A stretch of 64,000 nt of DNA from Petrosia ficiformis (GCA_947044365.1 OX345637.1:3706501-3770500), one strand, 5' to 3'. Positions 45,049 through 57,826 are shown, counted from the first letter of the stretch. The notes: generated from the letters alone by a model not told the origin. A program made the numbers and translations.

Positions 45049-48000
45049 TCAGTGTATTACAGAAGCATTTAGTTTCTTGAGCAATTTTAGACACATTTCC
45101 AATGCAATGGACCAGATCTTATGTGCAACACGAGAACGAAGATAGAGGAGACAGGTCCCCAATAGAATCATAATGATATTAAATGTGTATCGAATTGTAC
45201 GAAATCTAAACAAATATACAAAAGACATCACAAAAGAAAGATAATATTCAACGATATAAATAGACAGATAGGTGGATTAATGAAAGTATAAATACATCGT
45301 TGTACCTTTTCAATTTCTGTCTAGCACAATGTAGATTGGACATTTTCTCATTGAGTATATATTTCTTCGTTCCCATACAAAATGTACTTATATATGTATC
45401 CCAATGAAATGATGTCATGTCAAAATGAAAAGTCTGTTTGTCTTCATCTGAAAGCAGGGAGAGTAGTTTACCATAGTTCTGATTAGACCACTACGTTAGT
45501 TAAAAAGTAAGACAGAGAAAGAGAGAGTGAGAGTATACATAGTGAGCAAATTGAGAGGCAGGTGAGAAACAGAGAGTGAGAGAAATAGAGAGTGAGATGA
45601 AGTATGTTGAATTTTGTAAACCTGCCAGCTATTTATTGTGAAGTAGTTCAGCTGTTGCAAGCTATTGTCCAATTTTTCATAATTTCTAACCACTCTGAAG
45701 AAAGGACATGATTAGTATTTCAGTTCTGAAATATGTAGGTTAATACCTTGCTTTTTTACCCATCACACTGAATATACAATCAGTTAAATAAGCTGGTACA
45801 TAGTGAAGTACAAACCGCCAAAATCGCCACATGATAAAAGGCCGACATTTTATAACATGAGGATGAAGAAAGGTTTCATCAAATGGATTCTCAGTGTAAG
45901 ACTTCACTATCAATCTAACTGTGAGATTGTATATATATACACATATTTCACACAAAAAAGTATTCCAACAAGTTCAGAATGGTAGCAATATATAGAAGAA
46001 TCTCAAGCGTACCCCAAGAAAATGAAACAAACCACTTCCATAAGAATAGCTATGTTATACAGAAGTGGTTTGTTTAATTTTGTTGAGATAGGACACAATT
46101 GAACTAAATTATACATTAGTACTTGTTTGCACGCTTTTTGGGTTTCATATCTCCAAGTCTTCTCTCATTTTTGTATTGAAATTTTATTATTATTATATAC
46201 TTCACACAAATTCATGTCAAACTGAGTTGAAATTCAACTTGTCAGTGACTATAAAGAGTTGCAGCTAAGTTTACCACAGTATGTATACTCAGAAAACACT
46301 ACAGATGTACAATACCATGTAATTTTGGCTGAAATGGATGAGCTGTGAAAATTAATTATCTTGATGTAAAGTATTTTGTATTGATACAAAATATATGAAA
46401 GGATGCCATATGAAAAATATGAGATTCTTTTTTTTAGAATAATGAAACATACTGTTACTAGATATAAAATCGATAGGTATTTCCAGTCTCACATGCTGAC
46501 ATGCAGTTTCATGTTTGAACAGAGTTATGATTACATTCATGCAATGCTTGTATACTACAGATCTTTAAAAAAATTAATTTTAATCTGGTTTTGAAGTATA
46601 AAACTCACTAAGATTTCGCCAGTAAAGTGGATTATGTGATCCAGTATTACAATGATAGACAACAGGAAATGATGTTCTGTGAGGTAAAGATGAAGTGAAA
46701 TAGAAGAATAGTGTATTTGAGACACAAGAAAAAAAAAGAAATTAAAAATATATTGAACTCTGCACAACTCTTCTCATGCACTATTGATTTAACCGTCAAA
46801 TATCATCATGGTGATTGAAGCCCAACACAATAATACCATGCTATGTATACATTTTAAAAGATGCAAGATATATGTAATTAATATCAATAATGACAAATTA
46901 ATTAAGTCACATTTAGCGTTGACTGACATTTATACATACGTACTTATTCAATGCAGTTATCCATCCAATAGTAATTAACATATTATTAACATAATCAACA
47001 GGTACTATATCAAGAACATTATTCCAGTGAAATTTCATCACTCTCAGCATTCCTTTACCAATCTAACAAGAAATAGATATCAAACAGCATAGAGACTTAA
47101 TCCAAACTAACTTACCGCAATAAATAAAACGGCTGCACCGTGAATGGAATCAACCCATCCCTGAAAATTATAATAATTGTGATATTAAATAACGTCACTG
47201 TATTATTTTTTGAAGAAACAACAAAATTATGACAGACACAATAGAATAACTTCATCAGAAGAATGATGTGCACCAAGTATAACAATTTAACACTAGAGAA
47301 AAAGTAAATTATGTGTTTGCAGGTTTCCAAATCCTTTTGTTGGCCAGAACTGCCAGATACAAAGTGGTTGTTGGTATGAAATATGAGTAGACAGCACCCT
47401 AAAACTATACTGGTTCAACTACTTGGTTATAATTAGTACAAAGTAGTTATGGCATTTGCATGCATGTATTCATAATAATATGCCGAACAACCAAAAATTG
47501 TTAAATCCCTGCAACTGTACTAACCATTGTAAACAATAAAAGTTATTTTGTTTTTGCAATGAAGAACTAAAGTATAACTGTACAGTGACTATGTATAATT
47601 ATTAGAATATTATCCACAATTTGGCTGACACCCATAGGACTCCGCACAGATATGCCACAGATAATATACGATGCATGTAGGTTTATGAATACATACACTG
47701 TAAAAATCACTTCGCCTACGTATACTCTCTTCTAAATCTACTAAACTATAGAGGGATATGTCATTATCATAAAATTATCGTAAAATTATTTTAGGCAGTA
47801 ACTTAAGTAAGCAAAAGTAGGCAAAATGAGAGTAGATGGAATTAGAGTAGACGAAATGAGCCTAAATCATAAAAAGTAATGGGTTGTTTAAACCTTCAGT
47901 TGGTTACAGGAGTTGCCAGGTAATTTTATTTTCCTCGATGCTGATTCAATTTTCTTGCTAGGTAATATTTACAAGTACTAATTGGTATCTAATGTTTATG

Positions 48001-51000
48001 TTATGATAATGATAATTATGGTTTTGTGTGTGTGTATTTAATATTACGTATTTCCTGTGTAATTCAGTTGTTCTTTGTAGTTGTGTACTTGTCCTTGTTG
48101 ATTGTTATAATACATATCTTGTTGAAACAGTCATTTATTTTTGGAGGTTTAATACAGACGCTAAATGTGGGCATTGCCACTGACTCAAACACTCGTATCC
48201 TGCTTTCCTGTGGCCAACGAAGCATACGTTTTGTATCTATATATGGTTTTCTAAGAAGGTCTTCTGTCAAACCAAGTTAAAAGGCACTGCTTTTTTAAAT
48301 TGTGGAAATTAAGATGTGGGCTTTGGCCGTCTGGACTATGCCTGGGCCTGTGCATGCAGGCACCTATGCCCAAGCCCCCTTTCGGATTTTAAGTTCAACT
48401 CTAGAGTGAGAGCAACAGATGAGTCTGCTGCAACATATGTAGCAGGCCTACAACAAATTGCAGAACATTCTGACTACAAGGACCCGTTGCAAGACATGCT
48501 ACAAGATCACCTAGTGTGCGGAGTGAATGATCTGGTAATTCAACGTTGGTTATTGGCAGAGAAGGATGATACAGCATTAGACCTGGCTAAATCTTTAGAA
48601 GCAGCTGAAAAAGGATCTCATGACATCACAGTAGACAATAAATTTGAACCAGTTCATTTCAACTCACAGCACCAACGCCCGGAGAACCCAGTGAACAACT
48701 TCGAGGAGGAAGAGGTGACATGGCCTCAATCTGTTGTTTCAAGGACCAGGACTGTCATAAATGCAAGAAAAGAGGACACACAGCAAAGGTATGTCGCTCA
48801 AGTCAATTAACAAAAATATCAAGAAAACAAACTAAGAATCATTTCGTAAATGAAGATTATACATGTATATGCACTCGTACTACTGATGTTTCCGAAGAAC
48901 AACAAGAACAAGAGGAAGATTCATAAACAATGTTCACAACAAGAGACAGCTCAATAGAACTATTGCTATTACATGTCTACTAAACGATGTGTCAACTTAT
49001 AAGGAAATTTATATGGGTGCATCTCTCTCAGTTATCAACAAGACTACATATTCTAAAATGTCTCGTGGCGCCGCGATAGTCCAGACGTTAAGCTGAACAC
49101 CTCTACCGGTGATTCCATTCCAGTAATTGGCACAATCAAGGTGCATATGAAGCAGGAGGAGGTCTTACCTGTTCTTGTAGTAGAAGAGACTGGTCCCAAC
49201 CTTATGGGAAGGGACTGGCTCTGCAAGATCAAAGTAGACCTGTGGGAAGGGGCGGTAACGCCAGACTACTGTTATGTAGTGCTTTGCTAGCGATAGTCAT
49301 GATACAGGAGTATTTATGTTTTGATGTGTCCAGATGCCCCCAAGACTCTTCTCGAGTCTGGAAACAGTAACCGTGATTTATAAAATTGTGATAACTTTAT
49401 AACCGAAGTAGCAAAAGCCTTTGATCCTTGTATAATTTGAAGTCTGCCAGTAGCTCGTTGAACCCAACAATGTTCGTAGTTTTCCCAAAATTTGGCAAAC
49501 ACACACACAGACACACAATATGATTACTGTACCCTTCCGCCTACGCTTCGCGGCGAGGGTAATGAACTGGGTTGTCTCAAGGGTGTCAAAGTTCAGCTAT
49601 TACAGTAAATGATGTCAGGCCAAAATTCCATAAACCTAGATCAGTCACCTTTGTACTCAAAGAGAAAGTTGAAGCTGAACTAGATAGTCCCTGTTGCAAA
49701 GCAAAATGGATCGGTCAGGATTTGTGGTGACTTCGAAGGCATCATCAAATCATGTGTCTCAAGTGGAGTCCTACCCCCTTCCGAGAGTGGAGGAACTCTT
49801 TACTACACTCTCTGAAGGGAATCAATTCTCATAATTAGATTTAGCTCAAGCTTACAGTTAGCTGATAATTCAAAGAAGATTGTAACTATAAATACCTCCA
49901 AGGGGTTGTTCCAATATAACCGACTACCTTTTGTCAGCACTGGCTGTGTTTCAGCGGTATGGAGAACCTCCTACAAAAATGGATGACATACTTGTAACAG
50001 TAAAGTCAACAGAAGAGCATTTACAGAATCTAGAGAGCGTACTGAGCAAATTAGAGTCAGCAGGGTTACGACTGAATAGGACCAAGTGTTTTTTTTATGC
50101 AATCATAGATAGAGTATTTGGGCCCATGTTATTGCTGCAGATGGACTACACAAAACTGATTGAAATGTTAGAACAATCAAGGAAGTTCCCAGACCCCAGA
50201 ATATTACTGAGTTAAAGTCGTTTCTAAGAATTATAAATTAATAATTACTAAAAACACAACTGTGTAGTCGATTACATCTTACTTAGCTAGACCATACATG
50301 GGACATATATATGTTCCTCATTCTTGTGGATTCCAATTCTAAGTGATTAGATGTTCACATAATGTCAAACATTTCTTCCATTGAGAAGTTGAGGATGATT
50401 TTTGCCACTCATGGATTACCCCAGAAAATAGTGACTGACAACGGACCATCATTTACAAGTGATGAATTGCAGAGATTTGTAGAAGCTAATGGAATCACAC
50501 ATGTGACATCGTCACCATACCATGCACCCTCCACAAAAGGCGAGAGAGCAGTGCAGACAGTCAGACTTCAATGTAATTCGAAACAAGAAAAGTTATCATA
50601 ATTTTTATTTACAGATTACACTAAATGTCGCTACAGGTATTGCACCATCAGAACTGTTGATGGGATGCTGCCTAAGAAATCATTTAGATGCACTGTTTCC
50701 AGAGATAAGCAAGAAGATAGTAGGCCGACAAGCAAAACAAAAGGAGGCTTACGACACAACAAAGCCATTGCGAGGGAATTTAATGTTGTTGATATGTTCT
50801 TTACTGCAGATTTTAGAGGAACTGGTTCAAGATGGGTACCAGGATTTGTAATTAAAATAACTGTTCCCTTGTTTTATTTTGTTGAGTTAGCCACGAGCAA
50901 AACTGTTTGTCATCAAGTAGATAATGTCAAGAAAAGACCTACATGTTGGATTTTGATGAAGCTACACAGACTAGTTTTTAGTCATCTACAAATGTTGATA

Positions 51001-53840
51001 TATCTATAGCTGATACTACATGTTGGATTTTGATGAAGCTACACAGACTAGTTTTTAGTCATCTACAAATGTTGATATATCTATAGCTGATACTACTGTT
51101 GAATCATCTTGTTATTACACTAGTTTCGATCTATATTGACTAGTATATACTGTACATGTCATAATAAAGCATGACAGAAATGACTATACAGTGTATAATA
51201 TTATAGATATAACCTGTGGTGTATTATTGTAGTACTTGTGAAAACAACAGATGCTTATTCATTTTACAGTAATTAGTATGTACATGAATTTGTACTTACA
51301 ATAACAATTAACACCTTATTATTACTAAAGGATTTAAAACTCATGTAGTTCATATACTAATCAATATATATATATAATTATATATATATAGATCGAATTA
51401 AATTACTAATTCTAAACATTATATACCTACGTAGCAAGAAAATAAATCAGTAATCGATTAGTATAGTGTCAGGAACATAAATTATTATTATTATAATTAT
51501 TTAAATAACCTATTGATTTTTATAGTGATCTATAACATGTTGCATTAGATGTCACAACTACTTTATACTGAGAACCATGCACTCTATTATCTTGCAGCTA
51601 AAGTAGTGCTTCAATTATTGATTAGTGGTACAAACTGTTATGACATAAACATGTATGAATTCTGCACAACCAACTAAATGTTAAATTTATGCTATTCCTA
51701 TACTAACCATTAAAATCAATTATTATTTTAAGAAATGTATTGTTACAGTAATCAGGAGCTTTATGAGCAACGCGAAGTGACGCTAAAGGAGTGTCAAACT
51801 GTACAACCATCTGTTGTTGAATCACACTTTCAGCAAAACTCCGAATATGGTCAAAAGGCCGGATTTAGATATGTTTTCAGGTTCGTGGGCAATCATTAGA
51901 ATCATAGTCAAGAAAACGTCTTGCAGAAGATGCAGATTTGTCATTTAGTAGAGATGAAATTGCGATCAAAGAACAAATGCACAGATTTCTGGGATGGAAT
52001 CAGTACTTTAAATACATAGGACCTTCAAACTAACTGGAAGCTCGAAGCACAGGTTCTACAAGCTAAGAAGAAAATCGCTTGAATACGAGGTGGTTTCAAA
52101 CCTGCAAACTAATCATCATGTGCTTATTTCATTAGAGATATTGCTTTTGTTGTTGTCTATTAATTGTTCTTTTGTACACCCTTAGGTTCTTTGCAATTTT
52201 CTGGACCTCCTGGAGCAATCTAACAGTCACCTCAACCTTGCTTACCAATTACTGCAAGCACAGCATCCACTCAAGTCTGCAGGAAAACACTATTTTTCAC
52301 TTATTCTTCCAACGTCCCTTTCTCTCTCAATAGAAAGCAAGTCTATACATCACACATGCATCATTCTAATCTCCTTTTACTTTTTATTTAAAAAATGTTT
52401 GTTTAGGGTATTTTAAGTACCCTAAACTAACTTCTAAGTAACAGACACTTAAATCAAAGCACTGCCCGACCACATTCAACAAAGCGTGGGTGTTTTTGCC
52501 GCCACTACATTGGTATACTCTCATAATCTACAGTAATTTGGGGTGTGGTACATCCAAGATCTAGTGAATTGCAGTTCAAATTATACTTCCTTTCTGACAG
52601 GAAGTTGTAAAATTACACCTTATAAAACCGGGGGGGGAGGGAGGGAGGGCAATTGCCCCCCACTAAGTTTTTACTTGTATGAAAATTCATTTGAAAATTA
52701 CAAACAATAAATTTTTGTGAGTTGCTTATATACATGACATGAAGGGTGGAGTTAGTTTACACAACTGGTCAGTCACTGACTAAAATTTGGACGCAGGCTT
52801 AGCCTAAATTAAGTGACCACACCCCTCATGAATAATTAATACTTAATTTTTTCTCATCTCTGATTAAACTTACTGGTAATGGTTCTTTACAAGCAGCTCC
52901 CACAATACTGGGTCTGATGATAGCTACAGGAAGATCTTTTGCTTCATTTTGTAACAGGTTTTCAGCTAATGCTTTAGTAAATGTGTATGTATTAGGACGA
53001 CCTTGAAGAAGAGAGGGCAAGAGAAGTTCTAGTTGTTTATCTGTCATCCAACTATGAAAAGACTGAAAATTATTTTTTTCACATTTGTAAGTGTCACATA
53101 CTTTGCTGATTGTAGTAAGTTATTGTAATCCACAGGAGCTGAATAGATAATCTCTTCAATATTATTCATTTGACAATTGGAATATGCTGTAGACACATGT
53201 ACTAGTGACTATGTATGGGAAAAATTAAGTGTTGATTTTGTTTAGTAATATTCTCAAATAAATGCAATACCTGTAGTTTCTTCATCTTACGGCATAGTTT
53301 TATCATTTCTCTCACACCTATTACATTGCATTGCAAAGCGTCTCTCAATGATTCATTGAATCGTACTGTAGCTCCCAAATGAAAAACAATAGAGACACTT
53401 TTCACTAGTACTTCTTCATCCTCTTTACTAATTCCTAATCCAGGTTTAGTTATATCTCCAGCTATGGGAACAATACAATCCATTACTTCTGGAGATTCAG
53501 TTAGCAGATGTTGAAATAACTGCAAGTATGGACGAGAGACGAACAGATTATATATAATAATTAATTCAATACTGAATGCTATTTACAACTCTGGAAGATG
53601 CAAATCACTACTTACCCGTGCACTGGTGAGGTCTCCAATTCTCTCTTGCACACTTTTTCCTTTCTTTGGTCTCATCAACACAAATACATGACCTGCGGTG
53701 GGTAGACTACGTAAAACCTTCTCCACTAAACATTTTCCCATAAAACCAGTACCACCAGTGATCAAGATATCTTGACCAGAATAAAACTCAGCGACTGTAG
53801 GCCACTCATTACGAGGAAGCTGTTCGCCTGCAGACATCAT
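45049..53840 (-). CDS. FAR: Fatty acyl-CoA reductase (FAR1/2-like), complete, 517 aa
   Basis: Eleven exons close in frame from ATG 53840 to TGA 45049: 53840-53616, 53519-53271, 53208-53102, 53051-52874, 47160-47116, 47062-46944, 46676-46609, 45906-45747, 45694-45622, 45478-45306 and 45205-45049; 1,554 nt. This matches the ~515 residues of animal FARs. The Rossmann motif TGGTGFMG is near residue 31, and the NAD(P)-reductase YxxxK is YTFTK. The sterile/FAR_C domain follows (TENPFDETFLHPHV; FHFDMTSFHWDTYISTFCMG), with a C-terminal hydrophobic anchor (FNIIMILLGTCLLYL). FAR reduces acyl-CoA to fatty alcohol with NADPH at the peroxisomal membrane, feeding ether-lipid and wax-ester synthesis. Intron 4 (52873-47161, 5.7 kb) carries a gypsy remnant and other repeats; exon 5 is only 45 nt. 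The start could be the second Met. All motifs intact, so likely functional. Confidence 0.93.
46025..46075. repeat. Hairpin with 14-bp perfect arms
   Basis: AAACAAACCACTTC at 46025-46038 and GAAGTGGTTTGTTT at 46062-46075, with a 23-nt loop. In an intron of the FAR gene (between exons 7 and 8). Confidence 0.8.
48000..51094 (+). pseudogene. Ty3/gypsy retrotransposon remnant (gag-prot-RT-int) in FAR intron 4
   Basis: Opposite in strand to FAR. Gag (~48316-48700; ESAATYVAGLQQIAEHSDYK, DLVIQRWLLAEKD), zinc knuckle CHKCKKRGHTAKVC (~48740), protease trace GASLSVINKTTYSKM (~49015), pre-RT CLKGVKVQ (~49575), VRICGDF, RT box MDDILVTVKSTEEHLQNL (~49978), integrase core KIVTDNGPSFTSDELQRF (~50428) and HVTSSPYHAPS, then ATGIAPSELLMG. 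Frames shift repeatedly and stops occur, so it is dead. 49256-49563 is an unrelated insertion between protease and RT ending in a GC-rich hairpin (49531-49560). Possible 5' LTR 48000-48140 shares blocks with 39000-39150. Confidence 0.85.
50941..51094. repeat. 77-bp direct tandem duplication
   Basis: ACATGTTGGATTTTGATGAA ... ATATCTATAGCTGATACT occurs twice, starting at 50941 and 51018, essentially identical. At the 3' end of the gypsy remnant; a recent local duplication. Confidence 0.95.
51095..52174. other. FAR intron 4 remainder
   Basis: AT-rich with TA tracts (51365-51395); nothing coding seen. A CAACTAAATGTTAAATTTATGC block near 51669 resembles the short repeat at 47500 and 30420. Confidence 0.5.
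52175..52632 (+). repeat. R1 interspersed repeat, copy 4
   Basis: Parallels 17700-18180: CTGGACCTCCTGGAGCAATC, AGTCACCTCAACCTTGCTTA, AAGCAAGTCTATACATCACA, CACTACATTGGTATACTCTC, GACAGGAAGTTGTAAAA. Within FAR intron 4. Confidence 0.75.
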
Positions 53841-56004
53841 TGTAGTAATAGTCCAGTGGCATAGACTAGAAAGTTTAATGGTGAGGCTGAACAATGGCTC
53901 TCCTGAGGCGCGGAAAACTCATAAGGGTTGGAGGAGGTATTTAGGTGGTCAGACATAAGCAATACAGTCGAACCGCAACCGACAAACATATTTCCATAAG
54001 TTTGTATGTGGGTATACGTTCCTCTTCTGATTTTATTCGATCGGCAATAACTATACTGATATTATGTATCTATACCTTATTGTGTCTATATACTGGTGAT
54101 AAGGATGGAAATGTAGCATTGTAGGAATGTACTGGTGTGTCGTGGCCATACAGGGAATTAAATGATGCAAGATGTTTTTCACTGTACCAACTAAACGTAT
54201 ATATGTTAAAAAACAGACAAATGATAATGTGTTTCCGTGTCATATAATAATCCTGGCATCTCACTGCCACTTATAAACTGAGCATATATAATGTCACTAT
54301 TTGATGGTGGCACTATATTGCTATGTGTAAGAATGAATTCTTTTCCTCATTTTTCAAATTGCTATAATTATTTAGTCATAATTATACACTCACCGCTTTT
54401 TCCACACAGGTAGCAGACTTAGCATGGTTTGGAGTGTCTGACAACTCTGGATGCCATAATTTTGTGACCTACAATTGATATTTCAAATGACATTCCATCA
54501 GTACATCTTGTACCTTTAATTATACACTTTAATTGTTGTTTATATTTGTGTTAATTATTACAAGAATACAAACCAGCCTTACTCTGTAATACTTTTGTGG
54601 ACAAGAGAGTGTAAAATATCTTTTTAAAACTCTGGATCTGCTCTTTCTAATAATGGTTATACACATTGTCAGTGTTTGAATTAGGGGTATTGTCAGTGTT
54701 TGAATTAGGGGTATGTAATTATACCAATTAATGGATTATAATTGTGATTAATTGCATAAATCGTTGCACAAACAATTTTGAAAAATTAAGTTCAATTAGT
54801 AATTGGACATGTGCAATATTTATTTATTTGTTCATTAAGTATGGATAATCATACATTTTCAAAACACTCAGCAAAAGAAATTGGTATGCGGATGATTAGG
54901 AATTTGATAACTAATTATGAAACTGAAACTGCAAAATCATAAACACTGATGATTATCAATACTAATAATCACACCTATATAGTAATCATTATAATACTAC
55001 TTTCCATTTGAATTCTAGTAAGCCCCTAGTATATTTCATAGATGCAATTTCTCTCAAATATTTGCAAGCCCAACAGAGTGTGCAGTGATTGGTAATTTAT
55101 AATTACAAGATACTTAATAGTTAGCATGCATGAGCAAAGACACTAGTGTATAAGAAAGCTTTACTGTCGTATGGTATAACATCCTGTGTCACCAACATAC
55201 TAAACAAACGTTGTGCTGCACTAGAGAAATTAGTTCATTTGCTATAGTAGTGTTTGGTGAACAAAGTACATACTATGCTAAAAATTCTAAATGTATATTA
55301 TACAAATCTGTACAAATGTTTTAGTGAAATACCATGTTTTACAATGCAAACATCACACTATAGATTCGTCCTTCAGAAGCTGAAAACTGAAAACTAATGG
55401 CAAAAACTTTCTGTAGGGTAGGAAAGGACTAATTTGATTTCTCTTCACCTCATCTAAAGCGTAGCAGGAAACAAAAATCTCCTTCAAGTATCAACACATA
55501 ATACAGATTTGTTTGTTGTGCTGAAGTTTTATTTTTAGGTTTTCATCAGAAAATTACACACAGTGAAAATGAAGATGTTGGTTTCAAAACACTCTCGATG
55601 GTTCTCCTGCGGTAATTGACTACTAGGAAGTACTTCATGAAATTGCCTCATCGATCCACAATGAATATTCATGAAGTGTCATCACCCAGTACTCAGCAGG
55701 TGCAACATCAACATCGTTAATTACCTTAATTATAATCCCTCAACTACTCAATAGCATCTATATTGTACCTATAGATGGAGCATTGAGGGTGTCCATTGTC
55801 CAAGATATATTTCACTAGTTACTGCAATATTGAAGGTATTAACCAATCATTTAATTTTTAACTTTTCAATTTCTGTAGCACAATACTTACCATGCAGTTT
55901 GTTTCTTGATTTGGGAAGTCATTCAGAGGAACTGCAGAGTGGGTGTATTGTTGCTCATGTGATAAGCTCAGACCTGACGTTTTTGTAGTCTAAGTACAAA
56001 TGTT
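53841..56004. other. FAR upstream region; no gene resolved
   Basis: A minus-strand 75-nt open block flanked by good splice sites (54468-54394; KLWHPELSDTPNHAKSAT) may be an orphan exon. TTTCCGCGCC (E2F-like, minus strand, about 53905-53915) lies ~70 bp upstream of the FAR start. A doubled TTGTCAGTGTTTGAATTAGG at 54666-54710. Otherwise AT-rich. Confidence 0.4.
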
Positions 56005-56119
56005 ATGACAGGTTTGGAGAACTTTATTGAATTAAGACCTGAATGCATTCATATTGGTGTTGTGCGGCTTCTTGTAAATGATGGAATACATTCTTTTTTC
56101 CCAGAATATGATTTGTCAG
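56005..56119 (+). CDS. Orphan exon, unknown
   Basis: From an ATG, FIELRPECIHIGVVRLLVND, then HSFFPEYDLSG, ending at a consensus donor gtaaga (56120). Composition looks coding, but there is no partner exon and no recognised family. It lies opposite the tail of the SET fragment. Confidence 0.3.
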
Positions 56120-56275
56120 GTAAGAGTATTGTAATCAATCATACTAAAATGTATGTAGGGTGCATCATAAGGTTTATGTTAGTAATCTATGTAATTCTGT
56201 ATGTAATTAAGAGATCCTCACATTTAAATCAGTACATATTACTACATTTGCATATAATAGATCATCCGTCTCTAC

Positions 56276-56527
56276 CCATAATCATACAATATCTCAGCAC
56301 CTTTTGGAATGTTTTGATTGGCAAACAGATATAATCCAGGCACACCATCTACTTCTATCAATTTCACAACAGCATTAGGATATTTTTTGCTGCCGTCAAC
56401 TAACCAACCAAGCTGACAACTTTCTTTTGTTGCATCAATGCTGTGAAACACATACATACATACATACATGGTACACATAATAATTACAAGATCTATTATT
56501 ACCTACCATAGATTTTTGCCTTTAAAC
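56276..56527 (-). CDS. SET-domain fragment, KMT5A (SETD8)-like
   Basis: A 21-nt mini-exon (56527-56507, FKGKNLC) splices in frame to 56440-56276. The join reads CIDATKESCQLGWLVD, then NAVVKLIEVDGVPGLYLFA and IPKGAEILYDYG. This is the C-terminal half of a SET domain with the catalytic-end YDYG motif. The C-x-DATxE spacing is that of the H4K20 mono-methyltransferase KMT5A. The usual NHS (pseudoknot) residues appear as VDGSKKYPN, a departure that may weaken S-adenosylmethionine binding. Possible further upstream exons at 56794-56735 (YNETHKKLLKGNIEDGLE) are not recognisable. Nothing convincing downstream. Partial gene or pseudogene. Confidence 0.6.
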
Positions 56528-57177
56528 CTGAAGTAGAGAATATAACATTGGTTTGCTTTATTCATTCCTTTTCTTTGATCAATTAGTTCCTCCAGCATAT
56601 TCACAGCGGAATTGGTGTGAATAAAAAGGTTTTGAAAGCAATTACACAGCAGCCTTTTGTTACATCATTAATAATCTAATTCGCAACCTATTAAACTTTT
56701 AACAACCACAATTTCAATAGATTAAATTTTACCTCCAATCCATCCTCTATATTTCCTTTTAGTAATTTTTTATGAGTTTCATTATAATCCTTACAGAGTG
56801 AAATACATGTATTAAATATTTGCATAATACTACATGTATGTACAATTGCAAATACATTGTAAATAAGTGTAATGTCTTTGGTCAATAGTCATTTGTTAGA
56901 GCCTTTTGCTCATGTAGTTTTTGAATTCTTACTGACTTTCAGCTGGAAACTGAATGCTTCCTATATAATAATGATAACATAAACAGATGACAACAAGAAG
57001 TAATGTTGCTGATGCTCACAAATGTTTAAAAGTACTTCCCCACGTAATAATGCAGAATCAAAATGTTTCTACAATTCCAAGTTAATCTCACGAAGCTATA
57101 ATGTGTAGTGTTCAGTGTAACATTCAAAACTTCTTGTAGACCATTTGCAACTTCAATGATGTATGGTAGTAATTGAC

Positions 57178-57221
57178 TTTGTTTCAATTCGTCAGATAAT
57201 CATCTGACGAATTGAAACAAA
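57178..57221. repeat. Perfect hairpin, 20-bp arms, 4-nt loop
   Basis: TTTGTTTCAATTCGTCAGAT (57178-57197), AATC loop, and the exact reverse complement 57202-57221. Outer flanks AACATTCAAAA (57119) and TTTTGAATGTT (57236) also pair, suggesting a larger foldback of about 128 bp. Confidence 0.95.
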
Positions 57222-57608
57222 TATTATTAGACTACATTTTGAATGTTGATTCACAGACCACAAAAATCCATTGATGAACAGATCTAATTATAATAGTGTT
57301 GTAGAAGAGCTTCTGTCTTTTCTGTCCCACATTTGTTAACAGCTCTTGTTATCGAATCGTACAAAGCTGACTCCATTACACATACTTCTGATGAATGTGG
57401 TAGCAGTTGTCTAGAAAAAACGTTTGTGGAGCACAATACATAACACATGTAATACCTAACTACAAAGTTAATTATGCCACCTGACACTTCACGATTCGAA
57501 TACAAACTTATGAGGTAAGAACAAATTTTGTATTGAATCTAGTTATGTTCACTATTCTGTTGAAAGACATGGTATAATCTATACATACACAGACGTTTGG
57601 ATATCTTG

Positions 57609-57826
57609 TGTTGTATTTTAGTAGTAATACAAATTGTAGTTGTTTATACAAAACTGAACTGACTCAACTGAACACACTTATATACAGAAACTAAGGAAGG
57701 TTCTAGAATATTCAAGAAATCAATTTAACATGTGGGATTATACAAGCTAAATGAGCAAAACCACAATACCACAAACAATTAAGTACACTAACAAGTAACA
57801 ATAAAGTTAATTTTACTACTACAACA
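57609..57826 (-). mobile_element. Ty1/copia 3' LTR (218 bp)
   Basis: On the minus strand: polypurine AAGTGGGAG, then TGTTGTAGTAG ... TACAACA, a 7-bp inverted terminal repeat with TG...CA, and a TATA-like GTATATAAGTG inside. Directly follows the copia RNase H end. Confidence 0.8.

Noticed and set aside
54394..54468. 25-codon minus-strand block with good splice sites as a FAR upstream exon
   Set aside because: FAR is already complete from ATG 53840 with family-typical length; the block has no similarity to FAR N-termini.
57297..57417. Minus-strand ORF with LLPHSSEVCVMESALYD
   Set aside because: Looks coding-like, but too short, with no partner exon and no recognised family; left unannotated.
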